The notes under the pieces: generated by a model
Databases searched by the model: none
What the model saw: the letters and a program-made list of their open reading frames with translations, nothing else
Told to the model about the DNA's origin: nothing
Shown: piece by piece, positions 45,146 to 53,711 of the stretch
How the letters are laid out: each line of letters starts with the position of its first letter
Numbering within the stretch: the stretch's first letter is position 1
Assembly: GCA_036374995.1 (NCBI GenBank)
Contig: DASUSS010000007.1
Span: forward strand, 1-64,000
From: SH-MAG3 sp036374995
GTDB lineage: Bacteria; Gemmatimonadota; Gemmatimonadetes; Longimicrobiales; RSA9
Reading direction: 5' to 3'
DNA: 64,000 bases
Made by a program: the position numbers and the translations under genes

Positions 45146-45172
45146 ATCCCTTACGGCGCTCCCGCCAGCAAC

Positions 45173-45203
45173 AAGCGCCTCCCGGACGGGCCGGGAGGCG
45201 CTT
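45173..45203. terminator. bidirectional intrinsic terminator
   Basis: AAGCGCCTCCCGG (45173-45185), 5-base loop, CCGGGAGGCGCTT (45191-45203): a perfect 13-bp stem between the convergent plug-like lipoprotein and susD genes, with short T-rich flanks. Confidence 0.8.
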
Positions 45204-45227
45204 GCTGTTACTGCTTCCTCGGTCCGT

Positions 45228-46682
45228 CTACGGCATCCACCAGACCGGCGTGACCAGGTCGTTGCCACCGCCCTGACGGGCAACGGCCGCATCCAGGTTC
45301 GCCGAGTTGAACGACTGCTCGCCGCCCGGATACGAGAACCGGATCGGGATCACGCCGCCCTGCGTGATGAGGTCCGGTCCCGGCGTGAGCTGCGGCGTGC
45401 CCGTGCGCCGCCAGTGCGAGAACGTCTCGTTCGCATTGGCATAGAGCGCGATCCACAGCTGGAGGTGGATCTGGTCGAGTGCCGTGAGCGGGTTGTAGAC
45501 CACCTCGGGATTCGCCAGGTACGCGGTGATCTCCGCGTCCGTCGGAGCGTTGGCCGGCGCCCCCCACGCGTCGTACTGGTTCATGCTGGCCCGGATCGCC
45601 TCGACGTACAGGGTCGCCGGGTTTGCCGCGATCCAGCCGCGCTGCGCCGCCTCCGCCTGGAGGAACAGCACCTCGGCGTACGTCATGATCGCCGTCGGCG
45701 TGGCGGCACCGTCAGCACGCCAGAAGTCGCCGATCCGCGAGTAGTTGCCGATCGGGAGCGGCGGATCGTCGTAGCCGTTGTAGTGGCCGCGGTACTGCCC
45801 ATCCGCTGCCGCCGGCTCCGCGTACAGCTCGAGGCGCGGGTCGTTCAGGCTGAGCAGCGTGTCGACGAGTGCACCGCTCATCGAATGGTCATCGCGACCG
45901 AGGTAGTTCTCGTACAGCGGGTTCTCGTACGGCGAGCCCGGCCACACGAGCATCGCGTTGTCCGCGTTGCTCTGGAAGCCGCCCGCATTGTACGCGGCCA
46001 CGAATTCCGCCTGTGCCGTGGCGGGGTCCGAATTGACCATCCGCATGGCGAGCCGCATGCGGAGCGAGTTCGCGAACCGCTCCCACTTCACCATGTCGTC
46101 GCCGTACAGGATGTCGCCATCGCCGAAGCCCGCCTCCGCGGGATCCAGCAGCGCGGCGCCGGCCTCCAGGTCGTTCAGCAGCCCGGCGTAGATCGTCGCC
46201 TGCGGGTCGTATACCGGCGTCGTGTTGTCACGGCCGGCGAGTGCCTCCGTATACGGCACATCGCCCCACAGGTCCGTGACCAGGTGGAACAGCCACGAGC
46301 GCCAGATCAGGCCGACACCCTCGTGATTCACTTCGCCGGTCGCCTGTCCCTTTTCGACGACCTCCTGAATGTCCTTCAGCGGGCCGGCGTAGTAACCGTC
46401 CCAGAAACCGTCCATCGTGCCGGGCCGCAGGAGTCCCGTCTCCTCGTCCGGATACTGGATCTGCGCGTAGTGGCCCGACCAGATGCCGGTGTGACTCAGC
46501 ATCATCGTCGCACCGAACGTGGTCTCGACACCCGCGCGGATCGCCTGCGGCAGCAGGAACTCCGCCGAGACGTCCGTCGGTGCGTTCGGGTTGTCGTTGA
46601 GGCCCGTGAGGTCACTGCACGCGCTCAGCGAGCCGATCAGAGCGGCGAGCGCGGCCGTGCGGGCGAGTGGTCTATGGTTCAT
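45228..46682 (-). CDS. SusD/RagB-family outer-membrane lipoprotein
   Basis: The 484-residue lipoprotein (lipobox LSAC) belongs to the SusD-like 2 group: DLTGLNDNPNAPTDV, then a helical TPR-like core and conserved AEVLFLQAEAAQRGWI near 345. It binds nutrient on the surface and forms a lid over its SusC partner, whose gene lies 21 bases upstream. GGGAG precedes ATG 46682. No hydrolase or regulator gene adjoins, so the substrate, glycan or peptide, cannot be guessed. Confidence 0.94.
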   Translation of the reverse strand: MNHRPLARTAALAALIGSLSACSDLTGLNDNPNAPTDVSAEFLLPQAIRAGVETTFGATMMLSHTGIWSGHYAQIQYPDEETGLLRPGTMDGFWDGYYAGPLKDIQEVVEKGQATGEVNHEGVGLIWRSWLFHLVTDLWGDVPYTEALAGRDNTTPVYDPQATIYAGLLNDLEAGAALLDPAEAGFGDGDILYGDDMVKWERFANSLRMRLAMRMVNSDPATAQAEFVAAYNAGGFQSNADNAMLVWPGSPYENPLYENYLGRDDHSMSGALVDTLLSLNDPRLELYAEPAAADGQYRGHYNGYDDPPLPIGNYSRIGDFWRADGAATPTAIMTYAEVLFLQAEAAQRGWIAANPATLYVEAIRASMNQYDAWGAPANAPTDAEITAYLANPEVVYNPLTALDQIHLQLWIALYANANETFSHWRRTGTPQLTPGPDLITQGGVIPIRFSYPGGEQSFNSANLDAAVARQGGGNDLVTPVWWMP

Positions 46683-46703
46683 GGTCTCCCTCTGTTCAGT
46701 TTC

Positions 46704-49700
46704 TTACGGCCGGATCGACAGCGACAGACCGATGCTGCGCGCCGTCGGATGCTGTCCGAACTCGATGCCCTGCACGTTGCTCGCGTCGAACGCGGTCTCG
46801 GGGTCGATGTTCTCCGCCTCCGACCACAGCGCCAGGTTCCGGCCGATCAGCGCGATCGTGCCGCCGGAGAAGCCGAACCGGCTCACGACGCTCTGCGGCA
46901 GCGTGTAGCCGAGACGGATCTCGCGCAGCTTGATGTAGCTCGCGTCGACGATCGATGCCTCCTGGATACCGAAGTTCCGGCCGAAGTAGCTCTCCGGGCA
47001 GATCGTGACGTCGTTCGTGCCGTCGCCGTTGACCGAGCCATCCGGCAGGATGCCCGGCACCACGATGCCCGGATCACAGAAGTCGTTCTCGCGACCGCGC
47101 AGCGAGGACTCGAGCACGCCGGCGTACTCGCCGAACCAGTCGGTCACCGAGAACACGTCGCCGCCCATCTGGCCGTCGACCAGCACGCTCAGCTCGGCCG
47201 GGCCGTAGCTGAAGCGGTTCTGGATGCCCGCCGTCCAGTCGGGGTTGTAGTTGCCGAGCACGCGCCGCACCGGATCGACGCGCGGCGAGCCGCCCGCCGT
47301 CAGCAGGAGCCTGCCCTCGGCATCGCGCAAGTAGCCGTTGCCGAACATCGTGCCGTACGGGTAGTACTCGACGATGTTGCCGTTGTCATCCTTACGCGGG
47401 CCGCGTGCCTCGATGTTCAGGCTCCAGTAGCTTCCGAGTACGAGCGTCTGCAGGTCGCCGTACAGCTCGCGCACCTGGCTGTTGTTCTTCGCCCAGTTCA
47501 CCGTCATGTCCCAGCTGAACTGACCGGAACGGACCGGGTTCGCGATCGCCAGCAGCTCGAGGCCGTAGTTGCGGACCTCACCGGCGTTCAGCACCTGATT
47601 CGTGAAGCCGCTCGCGCGCGAGATCTGCACGCCGAGGATCTGGTTCTTCGTGCGCGAGTCGTAGTACGTCAGCACGAAGCCGAGCCGCTCGTTCAGGAAC
47701 CCGAGGTCGGTGCCGACCTCCCACGCCGTCGTCTCCTCCGGCTTCAGGTCCGCATTGGGCAGGTCGTTGGGCACCGCGAACATCGGGATGCCACCCCAGC
47801 CCTGCTGCGCGGAGAACACGGAAGCCAGCTGGTACGGCGAGGCGTCGTTACCGACGCGCGTCCAGCTTGCCCGCACCTTGCCCGAGCTCAGGAGATCGCT
47901 CGTCAGGCCGAACGCGTCCGAGAACACGAACGCGGTCGAGACCGACGGATAGAAGTACGAGTTGTTGTCCTCCGGCAGCGTCGACGACCAGTCATTGCGG
48001 CCGGTCACGTCCACGTTCAGGTAGCCGTTGTAGTTCAGCGACAGCGACCCGAGCAGGCTGCGGACTTCCTGCTTCGAGCGGAAGTCGGACGGGTTCGGCG
48101 TCACCGCGGCATTCGCCAGGCTGTAGATTCCCGGCACGGTCAGCCGCGACACGGAGACGCTGTTGTTCTGGACGTCGTTGCGCCGGACGTTGCCGCCGGC
48201 GGTCAGGTCCAGACGCAGGCCGGTCGCGATGCTGCGGGTCGCGTGCAGCAGCAGTTCGCCGTTCGTCTCCGCCCGGTAGATGTTCGTCTCGCCGAACGAG
48301 CCCTGGCCCGCATCGTCGAGGCTGTAGTGGTGCGTCCAGTCCTTCCGGTAGTCGCGGTACCAGTCGCGGCTCAGCTGGGCGCGCGCGTTCAGCCAGTCCG
48401 TCAGCTGATAGCCCGTCGCCACGTGGCCAATGACACGGTCGCGGCGGTCCTCGTTGCCGTTGACCAGCGCTTCCCAGTACGGATTGTTGTGGTAGTTGTA
48501 GTTCCAGTTGTACTGGCCTCCGACCTGGCAGGGGGTGACCTCGTCGCCGGTGCAGCGGTAGTTCTTCAGCGCGTTCATGTCGACCTGGCGGCCGAACCAG
48601 ATGAACTGCTGCATCGGGTTGTCCTCGTCGTACCCCGTGCCCGACCGGTTCTCCGCAGTCTGGTTGATGTAGTTGACCGACGCCTCGGCGTTCAGCCGGT
48701 CCGTCAGGTTCGCGCCACCCTTGACCGCGACGCCCAGACGGTTGATGTCGTTGCCGGGGAACATGCCCGACACGTTCGTGTTCGTGACGGACAGGCGCAC
48801 GTTCGAGTTCTCGCCCGCACGCGAAACCGCGACGTTCGCGTTCAGCGTACGGCCGGTCTCGAAGAAGTCACGCACGTTGTCCGGGTGCGGCACCCACGGC
48901 TGCTGCGGGCCGGTGAACTGATCGATGAGCCGGCCGTCCAGACGCGGGCCCCAGCTCTCGTCCACGTGGTCCCACACACCGCCGCCCTCGCCGTCCACCC
49001 ACTGGAACTCGCCGTCGATGCCCTGGCCGTAGAGGTTCTGGTACTTCGGCAGGCGCAGCGGCGTCTCCGCCGTCATGCTCACGCTCGCCGACAGACCCAG
49101 TGTGCCCTCGGTGCCGCGGCCGCTCTTCGTCGTGATCACGACCGCGCCGTTCTGTGCGCGCGAGCCGTACAGCGCTGCGGCATTCGGCCCCTTCAGGACG
49201 CTGATCGACTCGATGTTGTTCGGGTCGATGTCCTGCGCCGCATTGCCGTAGTCGATGCCGCCGTAGCCCGTGTTGCGGGGCGCCGCGTTGTCGATCGGCA
49301 CACCGTCCACGATGAACAGCGGCTGGTTGTTGCCCGCGATCGAGCTGGCGCCGCGGATCACGATCCGCGCCGAGCCGCCCGTCGTATTGGCATCGGTGAT
49401 GTGAACGCCGGCCACGTTGCCCTTCAGCGCGTTCACGATGTTCAGCTCCGGCACCTCGGCGATCTGCTCGCCGGTCACGTCCTGCACGGAATACCCGAGA
49501 CTGCGCTTCTCACGCTGCACGCCGAGCGCCGTGACGACGATGCCCTCGATACCGATCGCCTGCACCTGCATCTCGACCTGGACCGGACCGGTGATCCCGG
49601 CGATCGGCCGCTCTTCCGTACGGTAACCGACATAGGTGAACACCAGCGTCTGGGCCGATGCCGGGACCTCGATCGAGAAGTTGCCTCGACCATCCGTCAG

Positions 49701-49865
49701 TGTACCCGTCGTCGTCCCCTTCACCGTGACCTGCACGCCAGCCATCGCCTGCCGCGATTCGGCCGCTGTCACCTGGCCTGTGATCGTCCGAGCCTCCTGC
49801 GCCGACAGCCACCCGGGCGAACCCAGGAGACCCGCGAGAAGGAGTAGCCAGGAAGCACGTCTCAT
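46704..49865 (-). CDS. SusC/RagA-family TonB-linked outer-membrane receptor
   Basis: The 1053-residue receptor has a signal peptide (LSAQ), a carboxypeptidase-regulatory-like beta-sandwich (ITGQVTAAESRQAMAGVQV, FTYVGYRTEE), a plug with the SusC signatures LGVQREKRSLGYSVQ, IRGASSIAGNNQPLFIVDG and ISVLKGPNAAALYGSRAQNG, and a barrel ending in SIRP. It imports polymers or large solutes with TonB energy. AAGGAGG precedes ATG 49865; the longer frame upstream is not coding. It is first in a two-gene operon. Confidence 0.96.
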   Translation of the reverse strand: MRRASWLLLLAGLLGSPGWLSAQEARTITGQVTAAESRQAMAGVQVTVKGTTTGTLTDGRGNFSIEVPASAQTLVFTYVGYRTEERPIAGITGPVQVEMQVQAIGIEGIVVTALGVQREKRSLGYSVQDVTGEQIAEVPELNIVNALKGNVAGVHITDANTTGGSARIVIRGASSIAGNNQPLFIVDGVPIDNAAPRNTGYGGIDYGNAAQDIDPNNIESISVLKGPNAAALYGSRAQNGAVVITTKSGRGTEGTLGLSASVSMTAETPLRLPKYQNLYGQGIDGEFQWVDGEGGGVWDHVDESWGPRLDGRLIDQFTGPQQPWVPHPDNVRDFFETGRTLNANVAVSRAGENSNVRLSVTNTNVSGMFPGNDINRLGVAVKGGANLTDRLNAEASVNYINQTAENRSGTGYDEDNPMQQFIWFGRQVDMNALKNYRCTGDEVTPCQVGGQYNWNYNYHNNPYWEALVNGNEDRRDRVIGHVATGYQLTDWLNARAQLSRDWYRDYRKDWTHHYSLDDAGQGSFGETNIYRAETNGELLLHATRSIATGLRLDLTAGGNVRRNDVQNNSVSVSRLTVPGIYSLANAAVTPNPSDFRSKQEVRSLLGSLSLNYNGYLNVDVTGRNDWSSTLPEDNNSYFYPSVSTAFVFSDAFGLTSDLLSSGKVRASWTRVGNDASPYQLASVFSAQQGWGGIPMFAVPNDLPNADLKPEETTAWEVGTDLGFLNERLGFVLTYYDSRTKNQILGVQISRASGFTNQVLNAGEVRNYGLELLAIANPVRSGQFSWDMTVNWAKNNSQVRELYGDLQTLVLGSYWSLNIEARGPRKDDNGNIVEYYPYGTMFGNGYLRDAEGRLLLTAGGSPRVDPVRRVLGNYNPDWTAGIQNRFSYGPAELSVLVDGQMGGDVFSVTDWFGEYAGVLESSLRGRENDFCDPGIVVPGILPDGSVNGDGTNDVTICPESYFGRNFGIQEASIVDASYIKLREIRLGYTLPQSVVSRFGFSGGTIALIGRNLALWSEAENIDPETAFDASNVQGIEFGQHPTARSIGLSLSIRP

Positions 49866-49972
49866 ATTCCCTCCTTCGGTGTGGATTGGTGAACGCTTGT
49901 CGTTGCGCGGCCGTCCACGGGGCCGCTCCGGACCTGTTCTCACGTCGTTTTCGGGCGAGCCGCCAGGTCGTC

Positions 49973-49986
49973 CGGAGCATGCTCCG
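49973..49986. promoter_or_regulatory. 14-base palindrome upstream of susC
   Basis: CGGAGCATGCTCCG is a perfect palindrome 108 bases upstream of the susC start, a candidate operator for the susCD operon or an RNA hairpin in its leader. Confidence 0.35.
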
Positions 49987-50130
49987 CACGAGCGATACGG
50001 CACCGTCCGTTCAGTAACAACGTTTGAGTGGGGCCAATGTAGACCTGAGGCCGGCGAAACGACAGTACGATGTGGCGAAATGCATCGGTCCCTGCGTACA
50101 CGGCAGGCGTCGCCGTCCGGCCGGGCCACG

Positions 50131-50159
50131 TTGACAAAGGCCCTGCGCCGCGTCAACTT
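50131..50159 (+). promoter_or_regulatory. candidate secD promoter
   Basis: A perfect TTGACA (50131-50136) with CAACTT (50154-50159) or AACTTA one base later as a poor -10. Confidence 0.4.
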
Positions 50160-50223
50160 ACCGGCTTGTGTCCGATGCGGGGGTCGCCCCGCCTATCTCC
50201 GCCAATCACAGTGAGTTTCGTCG

Positions 50224-51837
50224 ATGTTCGGCACGCTGAAAGGCCGACTCCTCCTCATCGCCGCCCTCGTCATCGCGTGCGTCGCGACGGTCGCCATGCG
50301 CGGCATCAAGCTCGGTCTGGATCTGAGCGGCGGCATCTACCTCGCGCTCGAGGTCGCCGATCCCGAGGGCACCATGACGCCGGACGTGCGGCGCGATCAC
50401 ATCGAGCGCAACCTCGAGATCCTGCGCCGTCGCATCGATCCGATCGGCACGGGCGAGCAGAACGTGCAGCGGGTCGGCGATGACCGGATCATCGTGGAGC
50501 TGCCCGGCGAGACCGACATCGAGCGGGCGCGCGCGCTGATCTCCCAGACGGCGTTCCTCGAGTTCAAGCTGGTCGAGGAGCTCACGCCCCTGATCGGCGT
50601 GCTGCCGCGCATGGACCGGGCGGTCGTCGCGGCACTCGGTGAGGAGGCGCTCGAGGAGACCGACACCGCCGCGGAGGGCGCGGGACAGCTCCAGCAGGAT
50701 GTGCGCGAGCGGCTGTTCGGCCGGCAGGACACGGCCGCGGCCGACAGCGCCACAGGCGACACGGCCGCGCTGACCCCGCCCGAGCCGACCACCGGCGTGC
50801 TGAGCGAGCTGTTGCGCGAGGGCGGTGACGGCGAGATGCTGGTGGCGGAGCAGGACGTGGAGCGTGCCAGGCGCTATCTGGCCGTCCCCGAGGTTCAGGC
50901 GCTGATCCCGCGCGGCATGGAGCTGGTCTGGGACGCGAACACGGCGGCCGTCGGCGCGCAGCTGTACCGGTCGCTCTACCTGCTGCGTGAACAGGCGTTC
51001 ATCACGGGCGAGCGGCTCGAGAACGCGACGGCCGCGCGCGACCCGCAGTTCAACCAGACGATCGTGCAGTTCGAGCTCGACCGGCGCGGCGGCCGGACGT
51101 TCGGCGACGTCACTGCGCGCAACATCGGCCGTCGCATCGCGATCGTGCTGGACGACCAGGTGCACAGTGCGCCCGTGGTGCAGTCGCAGATCAACGCGAG
51201 CGGTCAGATCGAGATGGGGCAGGCGCCGATGGAGGAGGCGCGCGATCTCGCTCTGGTGCTGCGCGCGGGTGCGTTCTCCGCTCCGCTCGAGGAGGTCGAG
51301 AACCGCTCGATCGGGCCGTCGCTCGGTCAGGACTCCATCGATCAGGGGAAGGTCGCAGGTGTGATCGGGATCTCGCTCGTGATTCTCATCATGATCGGGT
51401 ATTACCGGATGGCCGGGTTCCTCGCGGTGCTCGCGCTCGCGATCTATACGCTGCTGCTGCTGGCAGGCCTGTCGATGCTTGGCGCACCGCTCACCGCGCC
51501 CGGCATTGCGGGCATCATCCTGACGCTCGGCATGGCCGTGGATGCGAACGTGCTGATCTTCGAGCGCATCCGCGAGGAGCTGTCGCTCGGCCGTACGGTG
51601 CGTGCCGCGGTCGACAACGGGTTCGAGCACGCCATGTCGGCGATCGTCGACTCGAACATCACCACGCTGATCACCGGCCTCATCCTGTTCCAGGTCGGAA
51701 CCGGGCCGGTGCGCGGCTTCGCCGTCACGCTCTCGCTCGGCATCATCGCCTCGTTCATCAGCGCCGTGTTCATCACGCGCACGTTCTTCCTGCTCTACAT
51801 GGAACGTCGGCGTGCGGCTGACGCGATCAGCATCTAA
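50224..51837 (+). CDS. secD: protein translocase subunit SecD
   Basis: The 537-residue membrane subunit of the SecDF complex uses the proton gradient to complete protein export. KLGLDLSGGIYLALEV near 25 is the SecD D1 motif; the C-terminal six-helix region has GMAVDANVLIFERIREEL. A low-complexity Ala/Glu/Asp insert at about 140-195 lies in the periplasmic domain. secF follows 17 bases downstream. Confidence 0.96.
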   Translation: MFGTLKGRLLLIAALVIACVATVAMRGIKLGLDLSGGIYLALEVADPEGTMTPDVRRDHIERNLEILRRRIDPIGTGEQNVQRVGDDRIIVELPGETDIERARALISQTAFLEFKLVEELTPLIGVLPRMDRAVVAALGEEALEETDTAAEGAGQLQQDVRERLFGRQDTAAADSATGDTAALTPPEPTTGVLSELLREGGDGEMLVAEQDVERARRYLAVPEVQALIPRGMELVWDANTAAVGAQLYRSLYLLREQAFITGERLENATAARDPQFNQTIVQFELDRRGGRTFGDVTARNIGRRIAIVLDDQVHSAPVVQSQINASGQIEMGQAPMEEARDLALVLRAGAFSAPLEEVENRSIGPSLGQDSIDQGKVAGVIGISLVILIMIGYYRMAGFLAVLALAIYTLLLLAGLSMLGAPLTAPGIAGIILTLGMAVDANVLIFERIREELSLGRTVRAAVDNGFEHAMSAIVDSNITTLITGLILFQVGTGPVRGFAVTLSLGIIASFISAVFITRTFFLLYMERRRAADAISI

Positions 51838-51854
51838 CCGGAGATATCGTCGCC

Positions 51855-52823
51855 ATGCGACGCCTTTTCGCAAACGCGAACTACGATTTCCTGAGCGCCC
51901 GCCGGATCACGCTGCCGATCAGCGCGGTCGCCATCCTCCTCATCGCTCTGGCCGCTGCCTTCTTCCAGGTCCGCAGCGGGACGTGGCTGAACTACGGCGT
52001 CGATTTCACGGGTGGCTCGATCATCCAGTTCCGCATCGCCGGCGAGTCCGTTTCGGAGGCACAGGTCCGCGCCGTGGCGACGGCCGCCGCGCCGGGCGCC
52101 ACGGTTTCGGCGTTCGGTGACGAGAACGAGTTCCGCGTCCGCATGCCGAGCACGGGCACCGATGCCGCGACGCAATCCTCCCAGGCGGTCATGCAGGCGC
52201 TCCGCGCGCAGTTCGGCGAACAGAACGTCGAGCTCGAGAGCGAGGACTCGGTCGGTGCGAAGGTCGGCAGCGAGCTCCAGAGCCGCGCGCTCATCGCCAT
52301 CCTCGTGTCCTTCGCCGCGACGCTGATCTACCTCGCGATCCGCTTCGAGTGGCGTTTCGGCGTCGCCGCCGTGATCGCGACGCTCCACGACATCCTGCTG
52401 ACGATCGGATTCCTGCTGCTCCTGCGGCTCGAGGTATCGCTGCCGACGGTCGCCGCCGTGCTCACGATCCTCGGCTATTCGCTCAACGACACGATCGTCA
52501 TCTTCGATCGCATCCGCGAGAACCTGAAGACGGCGAAGCGGCAGGAGTTCCTCGCCGTGCTGAACCGCTCCATCAACGACACGCTGCCGCGGACCGTGCT
52601 CACCACGGCCACGACACTCGTCACACTGCTCTCGCTCTATCTGTTCGGTGGCGTGATCATCCGCGAGTTCGCGCTCATCCTGATCGTTGGCATCCTGCTC
52701 GGCACCTACTCCTCGATCTTCATTGCGGCGCCCGCACTGCTCGAGATCGAGAAGCGTTTCCCGCACGAGCAGAAGCACGCACGGCGCCCGCGTGCGGCCG
52801 CGCCGCGGCCCACCCGCGTCTGA
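51855..52823 (+). CDS. secF: protein translocase subunit SecF
   Basis: A 322-residue partner of SecD with six helices; motifs NYGVDFTGGSIIQFR and LGYSLNDTIVIFDRIREN are standard. The C-terminus is basic. Confidence 0.96.
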   Translation: MRRLFANANYDFLSARRITLPISAVAILLIALAAAFFQVRSGTWLNYGVDFTGGSIIQFRIAGESVSEAQVRAVATAAAPGATVSAFGDENEFRVRMPSTGTDAATQSSQAVMQALRAQFGEQNVELESEDSVGAKVGSELQSRALIAILVSFAATLIYLAIRFEWRFGVAAVIATLHDILLTIGFLLLLRLEVSLPTVAAVLTILGYSLNDTIVIFDRIRENLKTAKRQEFLAVLNRSINDTLPRTVLTTATTLVTLLSLYLFGGVIIREFALILIVGILLGTYSSIFIAAPALLEIEKRFPHEQKHARRPRAAAPRPTRV

Positions 52824-52893
52824 CGCTCACCGTGCCGTCCCACTGCTTCGGGGCCGTCGCGGTCTGCGCCGCGCGGCCCCGACTCGCATCGCG

Positions 52894-53652
52894 ATGTTCG
52901 ACTCGCACTGTCACCTGACCGACGAGAAGTTCGCGGCCGATCTCGACGCCGTGCTCGAGCGCGCATGGGCGGCCGGTCTGACCGGCCTCGTCACGATCGC
53001 CTCCGATGTCGCGGACGCCCGCGCCGCGCTCGCTCTCGCCCGGCGCGAACCCCGCATCCGCTGCACCGCCGGCGTCCACCCGCACGCCGCCGCGCAGGCG
53101 ACGGACGCCGACTTCGACGCGGTCCGGGACCTGGCCGATTCCGCCGAAGTCGTCGCGATCGGCGAGACCGGCCTCGACTTCCACTACGACAACTCGCCGC
53201 GTGACATCCAGCGCCGCAGCTTCGAGCGCCACCTCGACATCGCTTCCGGCTGCCGGCTGCCGGTCGTCGTGCACAGCCGCTCCGCCGACCACGAAACCGC
53301 CGCACTCATACGTCGCGCGCGCGTGAGCGGTGTCCTTCACTGCTTCGCCGGCGGCAGAGAGCTCTTCGATGCCGCGCTGGAGGCCGACTGGTACGTCTCC
53401 TTCGGCGGCCTGATCACGTTCCGGAACTTCGACGGCGCCGACCTGCTGCGGGCAACGCCCGCGGATCGACTCCTGCTCGAGACCGACAGCCCCTATCTCG
53501 CACCCGTGCCCCACCGCGGGCGCCGCAACGAGCCCGCGTTCGTGCTCGAGACCGGCCGCGTCGCCGCGGCGCTGCGCGGCGAGGATCCGGCCACTCTCGC
53601 GGCCTCGACGGAGCGGAATGCCCGCCGGTTCTACCGTCTCGGCCCGGCGTGA
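52894..53652 (+). CDS. tatD: TatD-family metal-dependent deoxyribonuclease
   Basis: A 252-residue TIM-barrel hydrolase: MFDSHCHL metal motif, AGVHPH, AIGETGLDFHYD, VVVHSRSA, VLHCFAGG and LLETDSPYLAPVPHRGRRN. TatD proteins are 3'-5' exonucleases for single-stranded DNA and RNA. ATG 52894 is exactly at the conserved first residues. Confidence 0.94.
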   Translation: MFDSHCHLTDEKFAADLDAVLERAWAAGLTGLVTIASDVADARAALALARREPRIRCTAGVHPHAAAQATDADFDAVRDLADSAEVVAIGETGLDFHYDNSPRDIQRRSFERHLDIASGCRLPVVVHSRSADHETAALIRRARVSGVLHCFAGGRELFDAALEADWYVSFGGLITFRNFDGADLLRATPADRLLLETDSPYLAPVPHRGRRNEPAFVLETGRVAAALRGEDPATLAASTERNARRFYRLGPA

Positions 53653-53711
53653 CTTTCGGTTTATATACGGTTATCTTCCCGCTGCATTCCGTCCCGAACG
53701 AACGCTGAGCC

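Larger units (their letters stand above)
49866..50223. other. divergent region between susC and secD
   Basis: A 358-base region holding the secD promoter and a perfect 14-base palindrome. No clear -35/-10 pair for susC was found; a long untranslated leader is likely on that side. Confidence 0.5.

Noticed and set aside
45414..49847. 1477-codon plus-strand frame across susD and susC
   Set aside because: Entirely antisense to two strongly recognised genes; Arg/Val/His-rich shadow typical of high-GC DNA.
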